The notes: a model not told the origin generated them from the letters alone. DNA of 42,251 nucleotides from CAZGZU01 sp964529855 (GCA_964529855.1 CAZGZU010000003.1:1-42251), one strand, 5' to 3'. Shown: positions 24,449 through 32,414, numbered from the stretch's first letter. Numbers and translations: made by a program.

Positions 24449-24467
24449 CCTAACCAAAAATAAACAC

Positions 24468-24496
24468 TTGAAAAGATACTCAAAATAAGATATGAT
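24468..24496 (+). promoter_or_regulatory. Promoter of tRNA-Ser(GCU)
   Basis: TTGAAA (24468-24473), a 17-base spacer and TATGAT (24491-24496) end 12 bases before the tRNA 5' end, the expected place for a stable-RNA promoter. Confidence 0.65.
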
Positions 24497-24508
24497 AAAA
24501 ACAAATTT

Positions 24509-24597
<89 letters not shown>

Positions 24598-24652
24598 GTT
24601 AACAGCTAGCACGAGACACTTTGCTTCGTGGTAATTCTGTTACAATTCAACT

Positions 24653-25054
24653 ATGAAAGTTTATATTACAGCCTCATTCAAGGGTTCTGATAATAGGAAG
24701 GAAATCGAGCAAATGTGTTCGCTTGTGAGAAAGTCTGGATTTGAAGATTTCTGTTTTATACGAGACGTTGAGAACTATGAAAAAGTTTTTGATGATGCTC
24801 ATGAGTTAATGGAAAGAGCTAAGGAAGAAATAGCCAAGTGCGATGTGCTACTCATCGAATATGACGGACCAGGTCATGGGAGAATGGTTGAACTGGGTAT
24901 GGCATATGCTATGAGTAAGAAGGTTGTTTTGATAACAAAGGAAGGGACATTTGTTAAGGAAACGATCAGTGGAGTAACCGACAAAATAATTGAATACAAG
25001 AACCTTGAAGATATTGCTACTCCGCTGTCACAGTTATTTTCAGACTGGAAATAA
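24653..25054 (+). CDS. Nucleoside 2-deoxyribosyltransferase-like protein
   Basis: This 133-residue protein resembles the nucleoside 2-deoxyribosyltransferase superfamily, which transfers or hydrolyses deoxyribose from nucleosides. Marks are the N-terminal KVYITASFKGSDNRKEI, then IAKCDVLLIEYDGPGHGRMVELGMAYAMSKKVVLIT, the family's D...GxxxELGxAxAxxK core with a Glu expected to be the nucleophile. It lies between two serine tRNA genes with identical 3' parts and has no clear ribosome site. A role in nucleotide salvage is inferred. Confidence 0.75.
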   Translation: MKVYITASFKGSDNRKEIEQMCSLVRKSGFEDFCFIRDVENYEKVFDDAHELMERAKEEIAKCDVLLIEYDGPGHGRMVELGMAYAMSKKVVLITKEGTFVKETISGVTDKIIEYKNLEDIATPLSQLFSDWK

Positions 25055-25182
25055 GCGCTCGAGACACTATCAATTTGATATACTTAACCTATTGAAAATA
25101 ACCTTACTGGGCTTAGCCGACCACGGTTCCAGCTCGAGGTAGCTCGCACAAGTTTCTGCTAGGCAAAAAAATTTAAATTTTT

Positions 25183-25268
25183 GGAGAGGTGCGAGAGCGG
25201 TTTAATCGGACGGTCTTGAAAACCGTTGTCGTCTTCGGCGACCGTGGGTTCGAATCCCACCCTCTCCG
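25183..25268 (+). tRNA. tRNA-Ser (anticodon UGA)
   Basis: The acceptor arms GGAGAGG / CCTCTCC, anticodon loop CTTGAAA (TGA), long variable arm and T arm are clear. Its last 25 bases are identical to those of tRNA-Ser(GCU). The next gene's ATG begins two bases after the tRNA's last base. Confidence 0.95.
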
Positions 25269-25269
25269 C

Positions 25270-25824
25270 ATGCCTAATATTCTTAATCTCCGGGGAAAAG
25301 ATGAGTCCGAGGAGCCAGAGCCAGAAAAACAAGTTCCTCAAACTAAAAAGTCAGCCAAAGCAAGCAATGACCATCTGGAATGGTCAGCTCCTGAATTCAA
25401 TCAATACAGCAAAAGTAAATCCTGGTTCATGGTTACTGGAGTAATTGCCTCTGGATTGTTCCTCTGGGCTCTCTTGACCAAAAATTTTCTCTTTGGCCTG
25501 CTTATTGGTCTGGCCTATTTCTCCATAGTCACTTATGGTCTGAAAACGCCCAGAAACATCCGTCTGGCTATCACCACCAAAGGCATCAGGATTAATCAGA
25601 CGCTTTATGAGTTTGACAATCTTAAATCATTCTGGATTTTCTATGACCCGCCGGAAATAAAAGAACTCAGTTTGCGAAGTAAAAAAATAGTAATGCCCTA
25701 CATTAAAATCCCTCTGGGTGAACAAAACCCGACGGCGGTCAGGCGACTCCTTATTAAATATTTACCGGAGAGAAAGCAGACTGAATCTCTAATTGAGAGT
25801 TTAGCCAGACAATTTAGATTTTAG
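25270..25824 (+). CDS. Two-helix membrane protein with C-terminal PH-like region
   Basis: This 184-residue protein has an acidic/basic N-terminal tail, two membrane helices (about residues 58-98) and a C-terminal soluble part (RNIRLAITTKGIRINQTLYEFDNLKSFWIFYDPP...) that looks like a bacterial PH-type beta domain. I do not recognise a named family. The ATG at 25270 is the first after the tRNA-Ser(UGA) and has no ribosome site, since the preceding bases are the tRNA itself. Its TAG stop ends on the first base of tRNA-Arg. Confidence 0.75.
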   Translation: MPNILNLRGKDESEEPEPEKQVPQTKKSAKASNDHLEWSAPEFNQYSKSKSWFMVTGVIASGLFLWALLTKNFLFGLLIGLAYFSIVTYGLKTPRNIRLAITTKGIRINQTLYEFDNLKSFWIFYDPPEIKELSLRSKKIVMPYIKIPLGEQNPTAVRRLLIKYLPERKQTESLIESLARQFRF

Positions 25825-25899
25825 CGCCCATAGCTCAGCGGATAGAGCGGTTGCTTGCGGAGCAACAGGTCGCAGGTTCGAGTCCTGCTGGGCGCACCA
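25824..25899 (+). tRNA. tRNA-Arg (anticodon GCG)
   Basis: The acceptor arms GCGCCCA / TGGGCGC, anticodon stem GTTGC / GCAAC with loop TTGCGGA (GCG at 25857-25859), T arm CAGGTTCGAGTCCTG and an encoded CCA are present. A GCG anticodon reads CGC and, by wobble, CGU, in place of the usual inosine-modified ACG. The first base is shared with the upstream stop codon and the CCA abuts the recG ATG. Confidence 0.95.
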
Positions 25900-28056
25900 A
25901 TGACTCTTAGTTTAAACAGCAAAATCCAACAACTTAAAAAAGTAGGTCCCGCTTATTTAAAAAAGCTTGAAAAGCTTAACATAAAAAATATTGGGGACCT
26001 TTTTTTTCATTTTCCTCATCGCTATGATGATTTTAGCCGGCTGGTTACCATTGACCAGCTGCAAGTCGGACAGACAGCCACCATTCAGGGTAAAATTGTT
26101 GAAATCAAAACCAGTCGCACCTGGCAGAAAAGAATGAGTTTAACCGAAGCGATTGTTAAAGATAAAACCGGTTCTTTAAGAGTTATCTGGTTTAACCAGC
26201 CCTATTTAGTCCAAACCCTAAAACAAAAAACCGTTAATTTGGCCGGCAAGGTTGTTTTTTCCGGCAAGACCCTTTGTCTTTCTAATCCGGCTTATGAGAT
26301 TGTTTACCCTGTCATTGCGAGGAGCAGCGCGACGAAGCAATCCCATGGAGAATCGAACGAGGTTGCCGCGTCGCCTTCGGCTCCTCGCAATGACAAATTT
26401 ACTCATACCGGCCGCCTAGTGCCTGTCTATCATGAAACAGCCGGTTTAAGTTCCCGCTACCTCCGCTATTTAATCAAACCGCTACTCTATCTGGCTGATG
26501 GAATAACTGATTTTTTACCTGACTCAATTAAAAAGGAATTCCATTTGCTTAATCTTAATCAAGCAATTAAACAAATTCATTTTCCTGATAATCTTCAGTC
26601 AGCCGAAGCAGCCCGCCAGCGACTGGCCTTTGATGAATTGTTTCTGATTCAATTAACTACTCTGCAGCAAAAACAGAAACTAAATAGGGAGAAAGCGTCA
26701 GGCATTGCTTTTAACCAAAAACTAATTAAATCTTTTGTTCAGGAACTGCCTTTTAAATTAACCGATGACCAACGGCTAGCGGCCTGGGAAATCTTTCAGG
26801 ACTTGACCAAGTCCCAGCCAATGAACCGCCTGCTTAACGGCGATGTCGGTTCAGGCAAAACAGTTGTTGCGGCAATGGCAGCTCTGGAAACAGCCAAGCA
26901 GGGCTATCAGACAGCCCTGATGGCGCCGACCGAAGTTCTGGCTAAACAGCATTTCCAGACCTTTAACCAATTCCTGAAAAAAAGCAAATTAAAAACCGCT
27001 TTATTAACCGGGGCTGATAATCTTGTCGGTCAAAAAAGAAAAACATCCCGCTCTCAACTTAAAAAGAAAATCGCTGATGGAGAAATAGACATAGTCATTG
27101 GCACCCATGCCCTTATTCAGGAAGCTCTCTCTTTTAAAAACCTGGCCTTGGCCATTGTTGACGAACAACATCGCTTTGGCGTGGCTCAGCGAGCCGCCCT
27201 CCAAAGAAAAATCTATCAAATAGAGGATGGCCTGCCAAGCATCCCTCATTTATTATCAATGACAGCCACGCCTATCCCGCGCACCCTGACTTTAACCATT
27301 TACGGCGATTTGGACATTTCTTTGCTCAAACAAATGCCCAAAGGCAGACGAAAAATCATTACCAAATTAGTCACGCCGGCTGAACGCCAAAAGGCATATA
27401 ACTTCATCAAAAAACAGGTTAAACAAAAAAAGCAGGTCTTTGTTATTTGCCCGCTGATTGACGAATCAGAGAATCTGGAGACAAAATCAGTCAGTCAGGA
27501 ATATGAAAAATTGTCTAAGGAAGTTTTTCCTCAATTAAAAATAGCCATGCTTCACGGCAAGCTCAAGCCCAAAGAAAAAGAAGAAATTATGAAAAATTTC
27601 AAACAAGGCAAGACAGATATTTTGGTTTCCACTTCGGTAATTGAGGTAGGCATTGACGTGCCCAATGCCACGGTCATGATGATTGAAGGAGCTGACCGGT
27701 TCGGCCTGGCTCAACTTCATCAGTTTCGCGGTCGGATTGGCCGGGGCCCTGACCAGTCCTATTGTTTTCTCTTTACTGACTCAACAGCCAGGAAAACTCA
27801 CCAACGGCTCAAAGCGGTTTTAGCCACAGCTGACGGTTTTGCCTTGGCTGAAAAAGACCTGCAGATTCGGGGACCGGGTGATTTTATTGGCACGCGCCAA
27901 TGGGGCCTGCCTGATTTAGCTCTCGCTTACTTAAATGATTTGGAACTTATTAAAAAAACCCGCTTGGCTGCCCAGCAGGTCTTGGAAAGGAATCTTTTTA
28001 GCCCAACTCTGGAAACAAAGTTCAAAGAGTTTCAACAATTTATACATCTGGAATAG
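25900..28056 (+). CDS. recG: ATP-dependent DNA helicase RecG with in-frame repeat insertion
   Basis: This 718-residue protein is the branch-migration helicase of stalled forks and recombination. It has the wedge domain (KKVGPAYLKKLEKLNIKNIGDLFFHFPHRYDD), Walker A LLNGDVGSGKTVVA, DEQHRFGV (the RecG form of DExH), MTATPIPRT, QVFVICPLIDESE and the C-terminal FRGRIGRGPDQSYC. Residues about 138-165 (VIARSSATKQSHGE and on) are encoded by a family A palindromic repeat and have no counterpart in normal RecG, where HTGRLVPVY follows directly. The ATG at 25900 abuts the tRNA-Arg CCA, so there is no room for a ribosome site. The open frame upstream runs through the tRNA. Confidence 0.95.
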   Translation: MTLSLNSKIQQLKKVGPAYLKKLEKLNIKNIGDLFFHFPHRYDDFSRLVTIDQLQVGQTATIQGKIVEIKTSRTWQKRMSLTEAIVKDKTGSLRVIWFNQPYLVQTLKQKTVNLAGKVVFSGKTLCLSNPAYEIVYPVIARSSATKQSHGESNEVAASPSAPRNDKFTHTGRLVPVYHETAGLSSRYLRYLIKPLLYLADGITDFLPDSIKKEFHLLNLNQAIKQIHFPDNLQSAEAARQRLAFDELFLIQLTTLQQKQKLNREKASGIAFNQKLIKSFVQELPFKLTDDQRLAAWEIFQDLTKSQPMNRLLNGDVGSGKTVVAAMAALETAKQGYQTALMAPTEVLAKQHFQTFNQFLKKSKLKTALLTGADNLVGQKRKTSRSQLKKKIADGEIDIVIGTHALIQEALSFKNLALAIVDEQHRFGVAQRAALQRKIYQIEDGLPSIPHLLSMTATPIPRTLTLTIYGDLDISLLKQMPKGRRKIITKLVTPAERQKAYNFIKKQVKQKKQVFVICPLIDESENLETKSVSQEYEKLSKEVFPQLKIAMLHGKLKPKEKEEIMKNFKQGKTDILVSTSVIEVGIDVPNATVMMIEGADRFGLAQLHQFRGRIGRGPDQSYCFLFTDSTARKTHQRLKAVLATADGFALAEKDLQIRGPGDFIGTRQWGLPDLALAYLNDLELIKKTRLAAQQVLERNLFSPTLETKFKEFQQFIHLE
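26311..26394 (+). repeat. Palindromic element, family A, in frame inside recG
   Basis: It is 84 bases, exactly 28 codons. It begins GTCATTGCGAGGAGC and ends GCTCCTCGCAATGAC, which are perfect inverted copies 15 bases long. It starts at a codon boundary (first codon GTC) and has no stop, so it is translated. The copy in valS uses the same frame. Confidence 0.85.
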
Positions 28057-28058
28057 AC

Positions 28059-28087
28059 TTGACAAGAAAGATATGAGGAGTTAGAAT
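28059..28087 (+). promoter_or_regulatory. Strong sigma70-type promoter of the DksA/TraR-like gene
   Basis: TTGACA (28059-28064), a 17-base spacer and TAGAAT (28082-28087) start 2 bases after the recG stop. The leader to the next gene is about 80 bases and contains an extra AAGGAAGGAGG ribosome-site-like stretch. Confidence 0.7.
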
Positions 28088-28175
28088 AACAGAACAATTT
28101 AATAAAGGAAGGAGGTTACAGGTTTTGACAGAAGATTGCGAACATTAACATCAAAATCAAACACAGGAGGAGAAT

Positions 28176-28619
28176 ATGACAGTGGAAGAGGAGATTGAAA
28201 GAAGATTAGAGTGGCAGCATCCAGAGATAAGCAGAGAAGAAGCCCGAGATCTCTTGACTGAAAGAGAACAAGCAATGCATAAGAAGGTTGAAGCACTTAG
28301 AAAGAGTCATACAGATAGTATTCAGGCGGAAGAAACCTTTGATGACCGTTATCGTTACAATCAACCGACTTTTCACGAAGGGGTTATCGCAACAGAATGT
28401 AAGTGTCTTAGAAATATAACGGAAGCCTGGGAAAGATTAAAAGACAATACTTGGGGAATATGTACAGAGTGCGGAGAAGAAATTCCTCGAGGACGGCTCG
28501 AATCAATCCCAGAAGCTGAGCATTGCACCCCTTGTTCAAAAGAACATTCAACCCAAGACCAAAAACAACGTCGTGGTATAAGGTCACCTTTCTCATCTGT
28601 TTCACCTAGTTTTGCCTAA
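28176..28619 (+). CDS. DksA/TraR-family zinc-finger protein
   Basis: This 147-residue protein has a helical N-terminal half and a C4 zinc finger, GICTECGEEIPRGRLESIPEAEHCTPCSKEH, the DksA/TraR signature (about residues 94-124). DksA-type proteins enter the RNA polymerase secondary channel and tune transcription in starvation. The N-terminal part is unlike E. coli DksA, so its exact role is open. It has its own promoter (28059-28087), an AGGAGG ribosome site and a downstream terminator (28759-28795). Confidence 0.85.
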   Translation: MTVEEEIERRLEWQHPEISREEARDLLTEREQAMHKKVEALRKSHTDSIQAEETFDDRYRYNQPTFHEGVIATECKCLRNITEAWERLKDNTWGICTECGEEIPRGRLESIPEAEHCTPCSKEHSTQDQKQRRGIRSPFSSVSPSFA

Positions 28620-28620
28620 A

Positions 28621-28682
28621 TTTCACTTACTGAACGAGCGAAGGGTATCCTAATCTATAGATCTCTCGCTCAATAAGTGAAA
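28621..28682. repeat. Long imperfect inverted repeat after the DksA-like gene
   Basis: The arms TTTCACTTACTGAACGAG... and ...CGCTCAATAAGTGAAA pair over about 17 positions with a small bulge around a 24-base loop that itself contains ATCTATAGAT. It starts 1 base after the stop. It could stabilise the mRNA end or be a small-RNA hairpin. The terminator comes about 80 bases later. Confidence 0.55.
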
Positions 28683-28758
28683 GGCACTATTGAAAATTCT
28701 TTTCATAGGTCTTTCCTCCTAAACTACCCGGACCACTATGGTCTGGGTGGACAATCCC

Positions 28759-28795
28759 AGCCAGGAGTATTTATCTCTCCTGGCTGTTTTCTTTT
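28759..28795 (+). terminator. Rho-independent terminator
   Basis: AGCCAGGAG / CTCCTGGCT form nine perfect pairs around a nine-base loop, followed by GTTTTCTTTT. It overlaps the last codons of the convergent glycosyltransferase gene. Confidence 0.8.
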
Positions 28796-30336
28796 CTGCC
28801 TTTCCCTTTTTTAGGAGTCACCCAAAACCCCATATATTTGCCCAGCATTAAACGGGTTTGTGAATCAATTCCGGGAAGCCCGCCAAAAATCAAAATAGTC
28901 AGAGGCACTAAAATCCATTGGACAACCATTCCCAGGGTTCTGATAAAACCATATCCCCTGGGTCGTTTGGGTAAAAGCAAAGTGCTGTAAATAGCTGAAC
29001 CAATCAAACCAATCATGGCCAGGGTCATCAAAGTCCGGGTCAAACGGGGAAGGTTATAGGATAAAAGAGTGACATTAAAACGCTGACCGCCCAAAAACAA
29101 AGGCAGCCAGCCCAACAGGAAAATCAAGAGAGCATTGGTTGCCCAGGACCAAAAACCCTCCAGCTGCACCCAAGTCCAGCGGATCTTCTTCTTCCAGGCA
29201 ATCCTCTTATTCTTATAAAATCCAAAAAGCAGGAAGGGGACGTTCTCTACTCCCCAACCCCAGCGCCGCTGCTGCCGATAAATATTAACGGCTGTTTTTA
29301 AAAAACTGGGCGCTAAATTGGCATCCATGGAAACAGGATAATGCAAAGGGATAGTCCGGTAACGACCATTATAATAAAGGAGATTCTGCCAGAAAATCCG
29401 TGAATCCTCGGAAACCATATTAGTCGGCCAAAAACCAACCTCAACCAGGGCCTGCCAGCTGATTGACTGGGAAGAAAAAGTGGAAAGGCGTTCTGGTCGC
29501 TGTTGCTGCATCATCTGCCAAAAAGTTCCTGAAGTGGCCACTACCCGCGAAATAGCCGGCGCCTGCCAGATATTATTATTATAAATCGGCACTGGCTGAT
29601 AACTGGTCCGGGTCGGTCTTTTGGTAGTCAAATAATGATAGGTTAAACAGGAAAAATACTTTGGATAAACCCGCGTATCAATGTCAAAACAGGAAACAAC
29701 AATATCAGGATAGGGAATTTTCAAAGGGTCAATAATCTGTTTTTTAACCTGACGAGCTGCCCAGGTAGCATTAGCTCCTTTAGCGGCTAACTCGCCAACA
29801 ATATCTTTGGGATGGACAGTAATAAGGAACTTATGGAACTGGCCAGCAAATTCTTTTTTAATGGATTGGGCTATTTTTTGAGCTGACAGACCAACTCGTT
29901 CTTCAATGGCCAAAACAACTATCATTTTATCCTTGGGATAATCAGAATCAATAATTGCCTGGAAGGTCGTTCTGACCACTTTCAAAGGTTCTCTATAGAC
30001 AGGCAAAACCAGCAAATGATGAATCCTCTGCCAATCCTTCTGCTGTTTAACTTTCTTTAACCAATCAACAGCCATTTTTTTCTTAATCCGGCGATAACTG
30101 GCCCTTAGATGGGCTGAAAGATAAACTGTTTTCAAGAGCCAGTAAACGTCAAAGGAAATAATAAAAAGGGCTATCCAAACCGGTTTAGCCCAGGATAAAA
30201 AAACAACGCTCAAGAGAGTCAGCCAGGTCAAAAAGCCCGGCAAAATCTCAAAAGCCCGATAGAGCCATCGCTCCTTCGGGCTTTTCAAATCGCTGGCCTT
30301 ACCTATTTTCAGATAATATTTCTCAGCTGGAAGCAT
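28771..30336 (-). CDS. Membrane glycosyltransferase family 2 (cellulose-synthase-like)
   Basis: This 521-residue protein has two N-terminal membrane helices, a cytoplasmic GT-A catalytic domain and three to four C-terminal helices. Motifs are LLVLPVYREP, the metal-binding VSCFDIDTRV (DxD), SEDSRIFWQ and QQRRWGWG (Q..RW), as in processive synthases of cellulose, hyaluronan or other beta-glycans. The substrate cannot be read. I chose the ATG at 30336, which avoids overlap with the upstream gene; the open frame begins at 30408. It probably builds a surface polysaccharide. Confidence 0.88.
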   Translation of the reverse strand: MLPAEKYYLKIGKASDLKSPKERWLYRAFEILPGFLTWLTLLSVVFLSWAKPVWIALFIISFDVYWLLKTVYLSAHLRASYRRIKKKMAVDWLKKVKQQKDWQRIHHLLVLPVYREPLKVVRTTFQAIIDSDYPKDKMIVVLAIEERVGLSAQKIAQSIKKEFAGQFHKFLITVHPKDIVGELAAKGANATWAARQVKKQIIDPLKIPYPDIVVSCFDIDTRVYPKYFSCLTYHYLTTKRPTRTSYQPVPIYNNNIWQAPAISRVVATSGTFWQMMQQQRPERLSTFSSQSISWQALVEVGFWPTNMVSEDSRIFWQNLLYYNGRYRTIPLHYPVSMDANLAPSFLKTAVNIYRQQRRWGWGVENVPFLLFGFYKNKRIAWKKKIRWTWVQLEGFWSWATNALLIFLLGWLPLFLGGQRFNVTLLSYNLPRLTRTLMTLAMIGLIGSAIYSTLLLPKRPRGYGFIRTLGMVVQWILVPLTILIFGGLPGIDSQTRLMLGKYMGFWVTPKKGKGRKENSQER

Positions 30337-30367
30337 AAGATAAGCAACCTCGAGGACAGTATCATTT

Positions 30368-30955
30368 CTAATACTGATGCCTCTTTGATTTACTGGACTT
30401 GAAATCAAAATCCTTTAAGTATTCTTTGACTTCTTTTGTCTTGACTATCACTGAATCTTTTATTTCTACAAACTCGATTTGGTTGCTCTTAGTATCATAA
30501 ATGGCAAAACCTATCTGACCAGTTTTATGGCCGGAAAGTTCTCCCGGATTACAAATAAGGCAATCACCTACTTTATCTAAATTTTTCAGATGATTATGAG
30601 CATAAAAAACCACATCGTAATCACCTGATTTAGCCATTGGTTTGGCGATGTCCGGATAATGGGTTGCAAAAATCTTTTTGCCATCAAATTCCAAGAAATC
30701 ATAAATATTCTCGCTGACAGTTAAATTGCTTCCCTGGCTTAATGAGGTTCTGGTGATGGCAAATTTATCACCATCATTATTGCCCCAAACAGCAAAAACA
30801 GGAATTCGGAAATTAGCTAAAACCTTAGCAATCCCATTATTAATAAAATCCCCCAGAAAAATTATCTGTTTTATTTGCTTCTGCTCAATTATTTTCAAGG
30901 CAGAAACTAAATTATGAAAATTATCGTGGATATCCGCAATAACGGCAATTTTCAT
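30368..30955 (-). CDS. YfcE/MJ0936-type metallophosphoesterase
   Basis: This 195-residue protein has the calcineurin-like metal sites in order: VIADIHDN, FLGDFINNG, VWGNNDGD, THYPD and FYAHNHLK, matching the YfcE phosphodiesterase group. The natural substrate is unknown. The ATG at 30955 lies 7 bases after the last base of tRNA-Glu, with no ribosome site, so its mRNA may begin with the base left by tRNA 3' processing. It is followed by the glycosyltransferase gene. Confidence 0.88.
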   Translation of the reverse strand: MKIAVIADIHDNFHNLVSALKIIEQKQIKQIIFLGDFINNGIAKVLANFRIPVFAVWGNNDGDKFAITRTSLSQGSNLTVSENIYDFLEFDGKKIFATHYPDIAKPMAKSGDYDVVFYAHNHLKNLDKVGDCLICNPGELSGHKTGQIGFAIYDTKSNQIEFVEIKDSVIVKTKEVKEYLKDFDFKSSKSKRHQY

Positions 30956-30962
30956 ACTTGAG

Positions 30963-31035
30963 TAGCCCCGAGGGGAATCGAACCCCTGTTGCCACATTGA
31001 AAGCGTGGAGTCCTAGGCCACTAGACGACGGGGCC
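30963..31035 (-). tRNA. tRNA-Glu (anticodon UUC)
   Basis: On the minus strand GGCCCCG / CGGGGCT form the acceptor arm, CCACG / TGTGG the anticodon stem with loop CTTTCAA (TTC), and AGGGGTTCGATTCCCCT the T arm. CCA is not encoded. The phosphoesterase ATG follows by 7 bases. Confidence 0.95.
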
Positions 31036-31095
31036 ATTCTCGCCTATTTTACCAGAGAAATTGAAATTTAGCAAGAAATTTGTTAGATTAAGTTT

Positions 31096-32193
31096 ATGAC
31101 TATCTTAGGGGTTGAAACATCCTGCGATGATACGGGAATTGCTTTAGTCAAAGGCAGCCAACAGGGCTGCCGGATTCTTTCTAATGTGGTTTCTTCTCAA
31201 ATAAAAATCCATGCGCCTTACGGCGGGGTCGTGCCTAACTTGGCCGCCCGGGCTCATTTGAACAATATTCAACCCTGTTTGAAACAAGCTCTTAAGCAGG
31301 CGAATCAGCCAAAGATTGATTTGATAGCCGTAACTATCGGACCGGGGCTGATTCCTTCCCTTTTGGTGGGAGTTAATTTTGCCAGAGCCCTGGCTTATGT
31401 CTGGCAAAAACCGATTATCGGCATTAATCATATTGAAGCGCATATTTATGCCAACTGGCTGAAAACTGCTCCGGTTTTTCCTACCTTATGTTTGGTTGTC
31501 TCTGGCGGACATACCCAATTAATTCTGGTCAAAGGACACGGAAAATATCAGCTCTTAGGCCAGACGCGGGATGACGCGGCTGGTGAGGCCTTTGATAAAG
31601 TGGCCAAATTACTGAATCTGGGCTATCCGGGCGGACCGATTATTTCCCAGAGAGCCAAAAAAGGAAATCCCCAGGCCATTGATTTGCCCCGACCGATGAT
31701 TAATTCCAGGGATTTTGATTTTTCTTTTTCTGGGTTGAAAACAGCAGTGTTATACAAGATTCGGCCTCTCGGATCTTTTTTTGAGGTTCGACCTTTCGAG
31801 CGTGACCTTGCCTCTGGCAAGATCACTACTCTCAATGTCAAACCTAAAAAAAGATATAGTTCTCGAGGCCAATCATTTATCAATGATATGGCCGCTTCTT
31901 TTCAACAAGCGGCCATTGACGTACTGATTAACAAAACCATCAAGGCAGCCAAAAAATATCGGGTTAAGACAGTGATGCTTTCTGGCGGGGTAGCCGCTAA
32001 TCAGGAACTGCGGAAACAAACGGAACAAGCAGTTAAAAAAGAATTAAGCAAGGTTAAATTCCAGATGCCTGACATTAAACTCTGCACTGATAACGCAGTC
32101 ATGACCGCCATAGCGGCTTGTTATAAAAAGAAGCCAGACTCTAAAAAGAGTTGGCTTCGTATTGAAGCAGATGCTAATTTGAAATTGATTTAA
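31096..32193 (+). CDS. tsaD: tRNA N6-threonylcarbamoyladenosine transferase TsaD with in-frame insertion
   Basis: This 365-residue protein is the catalytic subunit for the t6A37 modification. It has LGVETSCDDTGIALV, GGVVPNLAARAHL, the metal-binding HIEAH, VSGGHTQLI, the TRDDAAGEAFDKVAKLLNLGYPGGP motif, FSFSGLKTAVLY and MLSGGVAANQELR. About 30 residues (RPLGSFFEVRPFERDL... to NVKP) separate SGLKTAVLYKI from FINDMAASFQ; 21 of them come from the 63-base family B element. No ribosome site precedes the ATG. The essential function suggests that the insert is tolerated in a loop. It overlaps the convergent small gene by 4 bases. Confidence 0.95.
   Translation: MTILGVETSCDDTGIALVKGSQQGCRILSNVVSSQIKIHAPYGGVVPNLAARAHLNNIQPCLKQALKQANQPKIDLIAVTIGPGLIPSLLVGVNFARALAYVWQKPIIGINHIEAHIYANWLKTAPVFPTLCLVVSGGHTQLILVKGHGKYQLLGQTRDDAAGEAFDKVAKLLNLGYPGGPIISQRAKKGNPQAIDLPRPMINSRDFDFSFSGLKTAVLYKIRPLGSFFEVRPFERDLASGKITTLNVKPKKRYSSRGQSFINDMAASFQQAAIDVLINKTIKAAKKYRVKTVMLSGGVAANQELRKQTEQAVKKELSKVKFQMPDIKLCTDNAVMTAIAACYKKKPDSKKSWLRIEADANLKLI
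31783..31845 (+). repeat. Family B 63-base element, in frame inside tsaD
   Basis: It starts GAGGTTCGAC, has the core GACCTTGCCTCTGGCAAG and ends GTCAAACCT. It is 63 bases, starts exactly at codon 230 and encodes 21 residues without a stop. It aligns without gaps to 34937-34999 (shared AGGTTCG, GACCTTG, GGCAA, CTCAA and CAAACCT blocks). Flanking T and A runs and GGCCTC/GAGGCC extend the inverted symmetry to about 100 bases. Confidence 0.75.
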
Positions 32194-32414
32194 TTCAGGA
32201 TAACAGCCCGGACCAGGGCCTCCACCGTCAATGGACCTAGCATGGCCCATGGCTGAAACTTGCAGGGCCCTATTAAAGATTCGTTCAGTTTCTTTTTAAC
32301 TTTAGGCAGGACTTCTGAAGAAATCTTTGTGTCTTTATTAACCCTGTATCTGGCTATGTTCAACACATTGGCTGTTGCCCCTATTGCCTCTGCCAAAATC
32401 TCTTTCCGTTGCAT
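32190..32414 (-). CDS. Small protein of unknown function
   Basis: This 74-residue protein is helical and basic, with no membrane segment or motif I recognise. A clear GGGAGGT ribosome site lies about 8 bases before the ATG at 32414, which supports a real gene. It follows the 73-residue gene at 32488-32709 on the same strand, and the two may form a unit. Its stop overlaps the convergent tsaD stop. Confidence 0.6.
   Translation of the reverse strand: MQRKEILAEAIGATANVLNIARYRVNKDTKISSEVLPKVKKKLNESLIGPCKFQPWAMLGPLTVEALVRAVILN

Noticed and set aside
25855..25899. Extension of recG upstream through tRNA-Arg
   Set aside because: The frame starts at a TTG within the tRNA and adds residues with no RecG similarity. 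The ATG at 25900 matches the family N-terminus.
28621..28682. Rho-independent terminator directly after the DksA-like gene
   Set aside because: The hairpin is long but has no T run. The real terminator with a T run is at 28759-28795.
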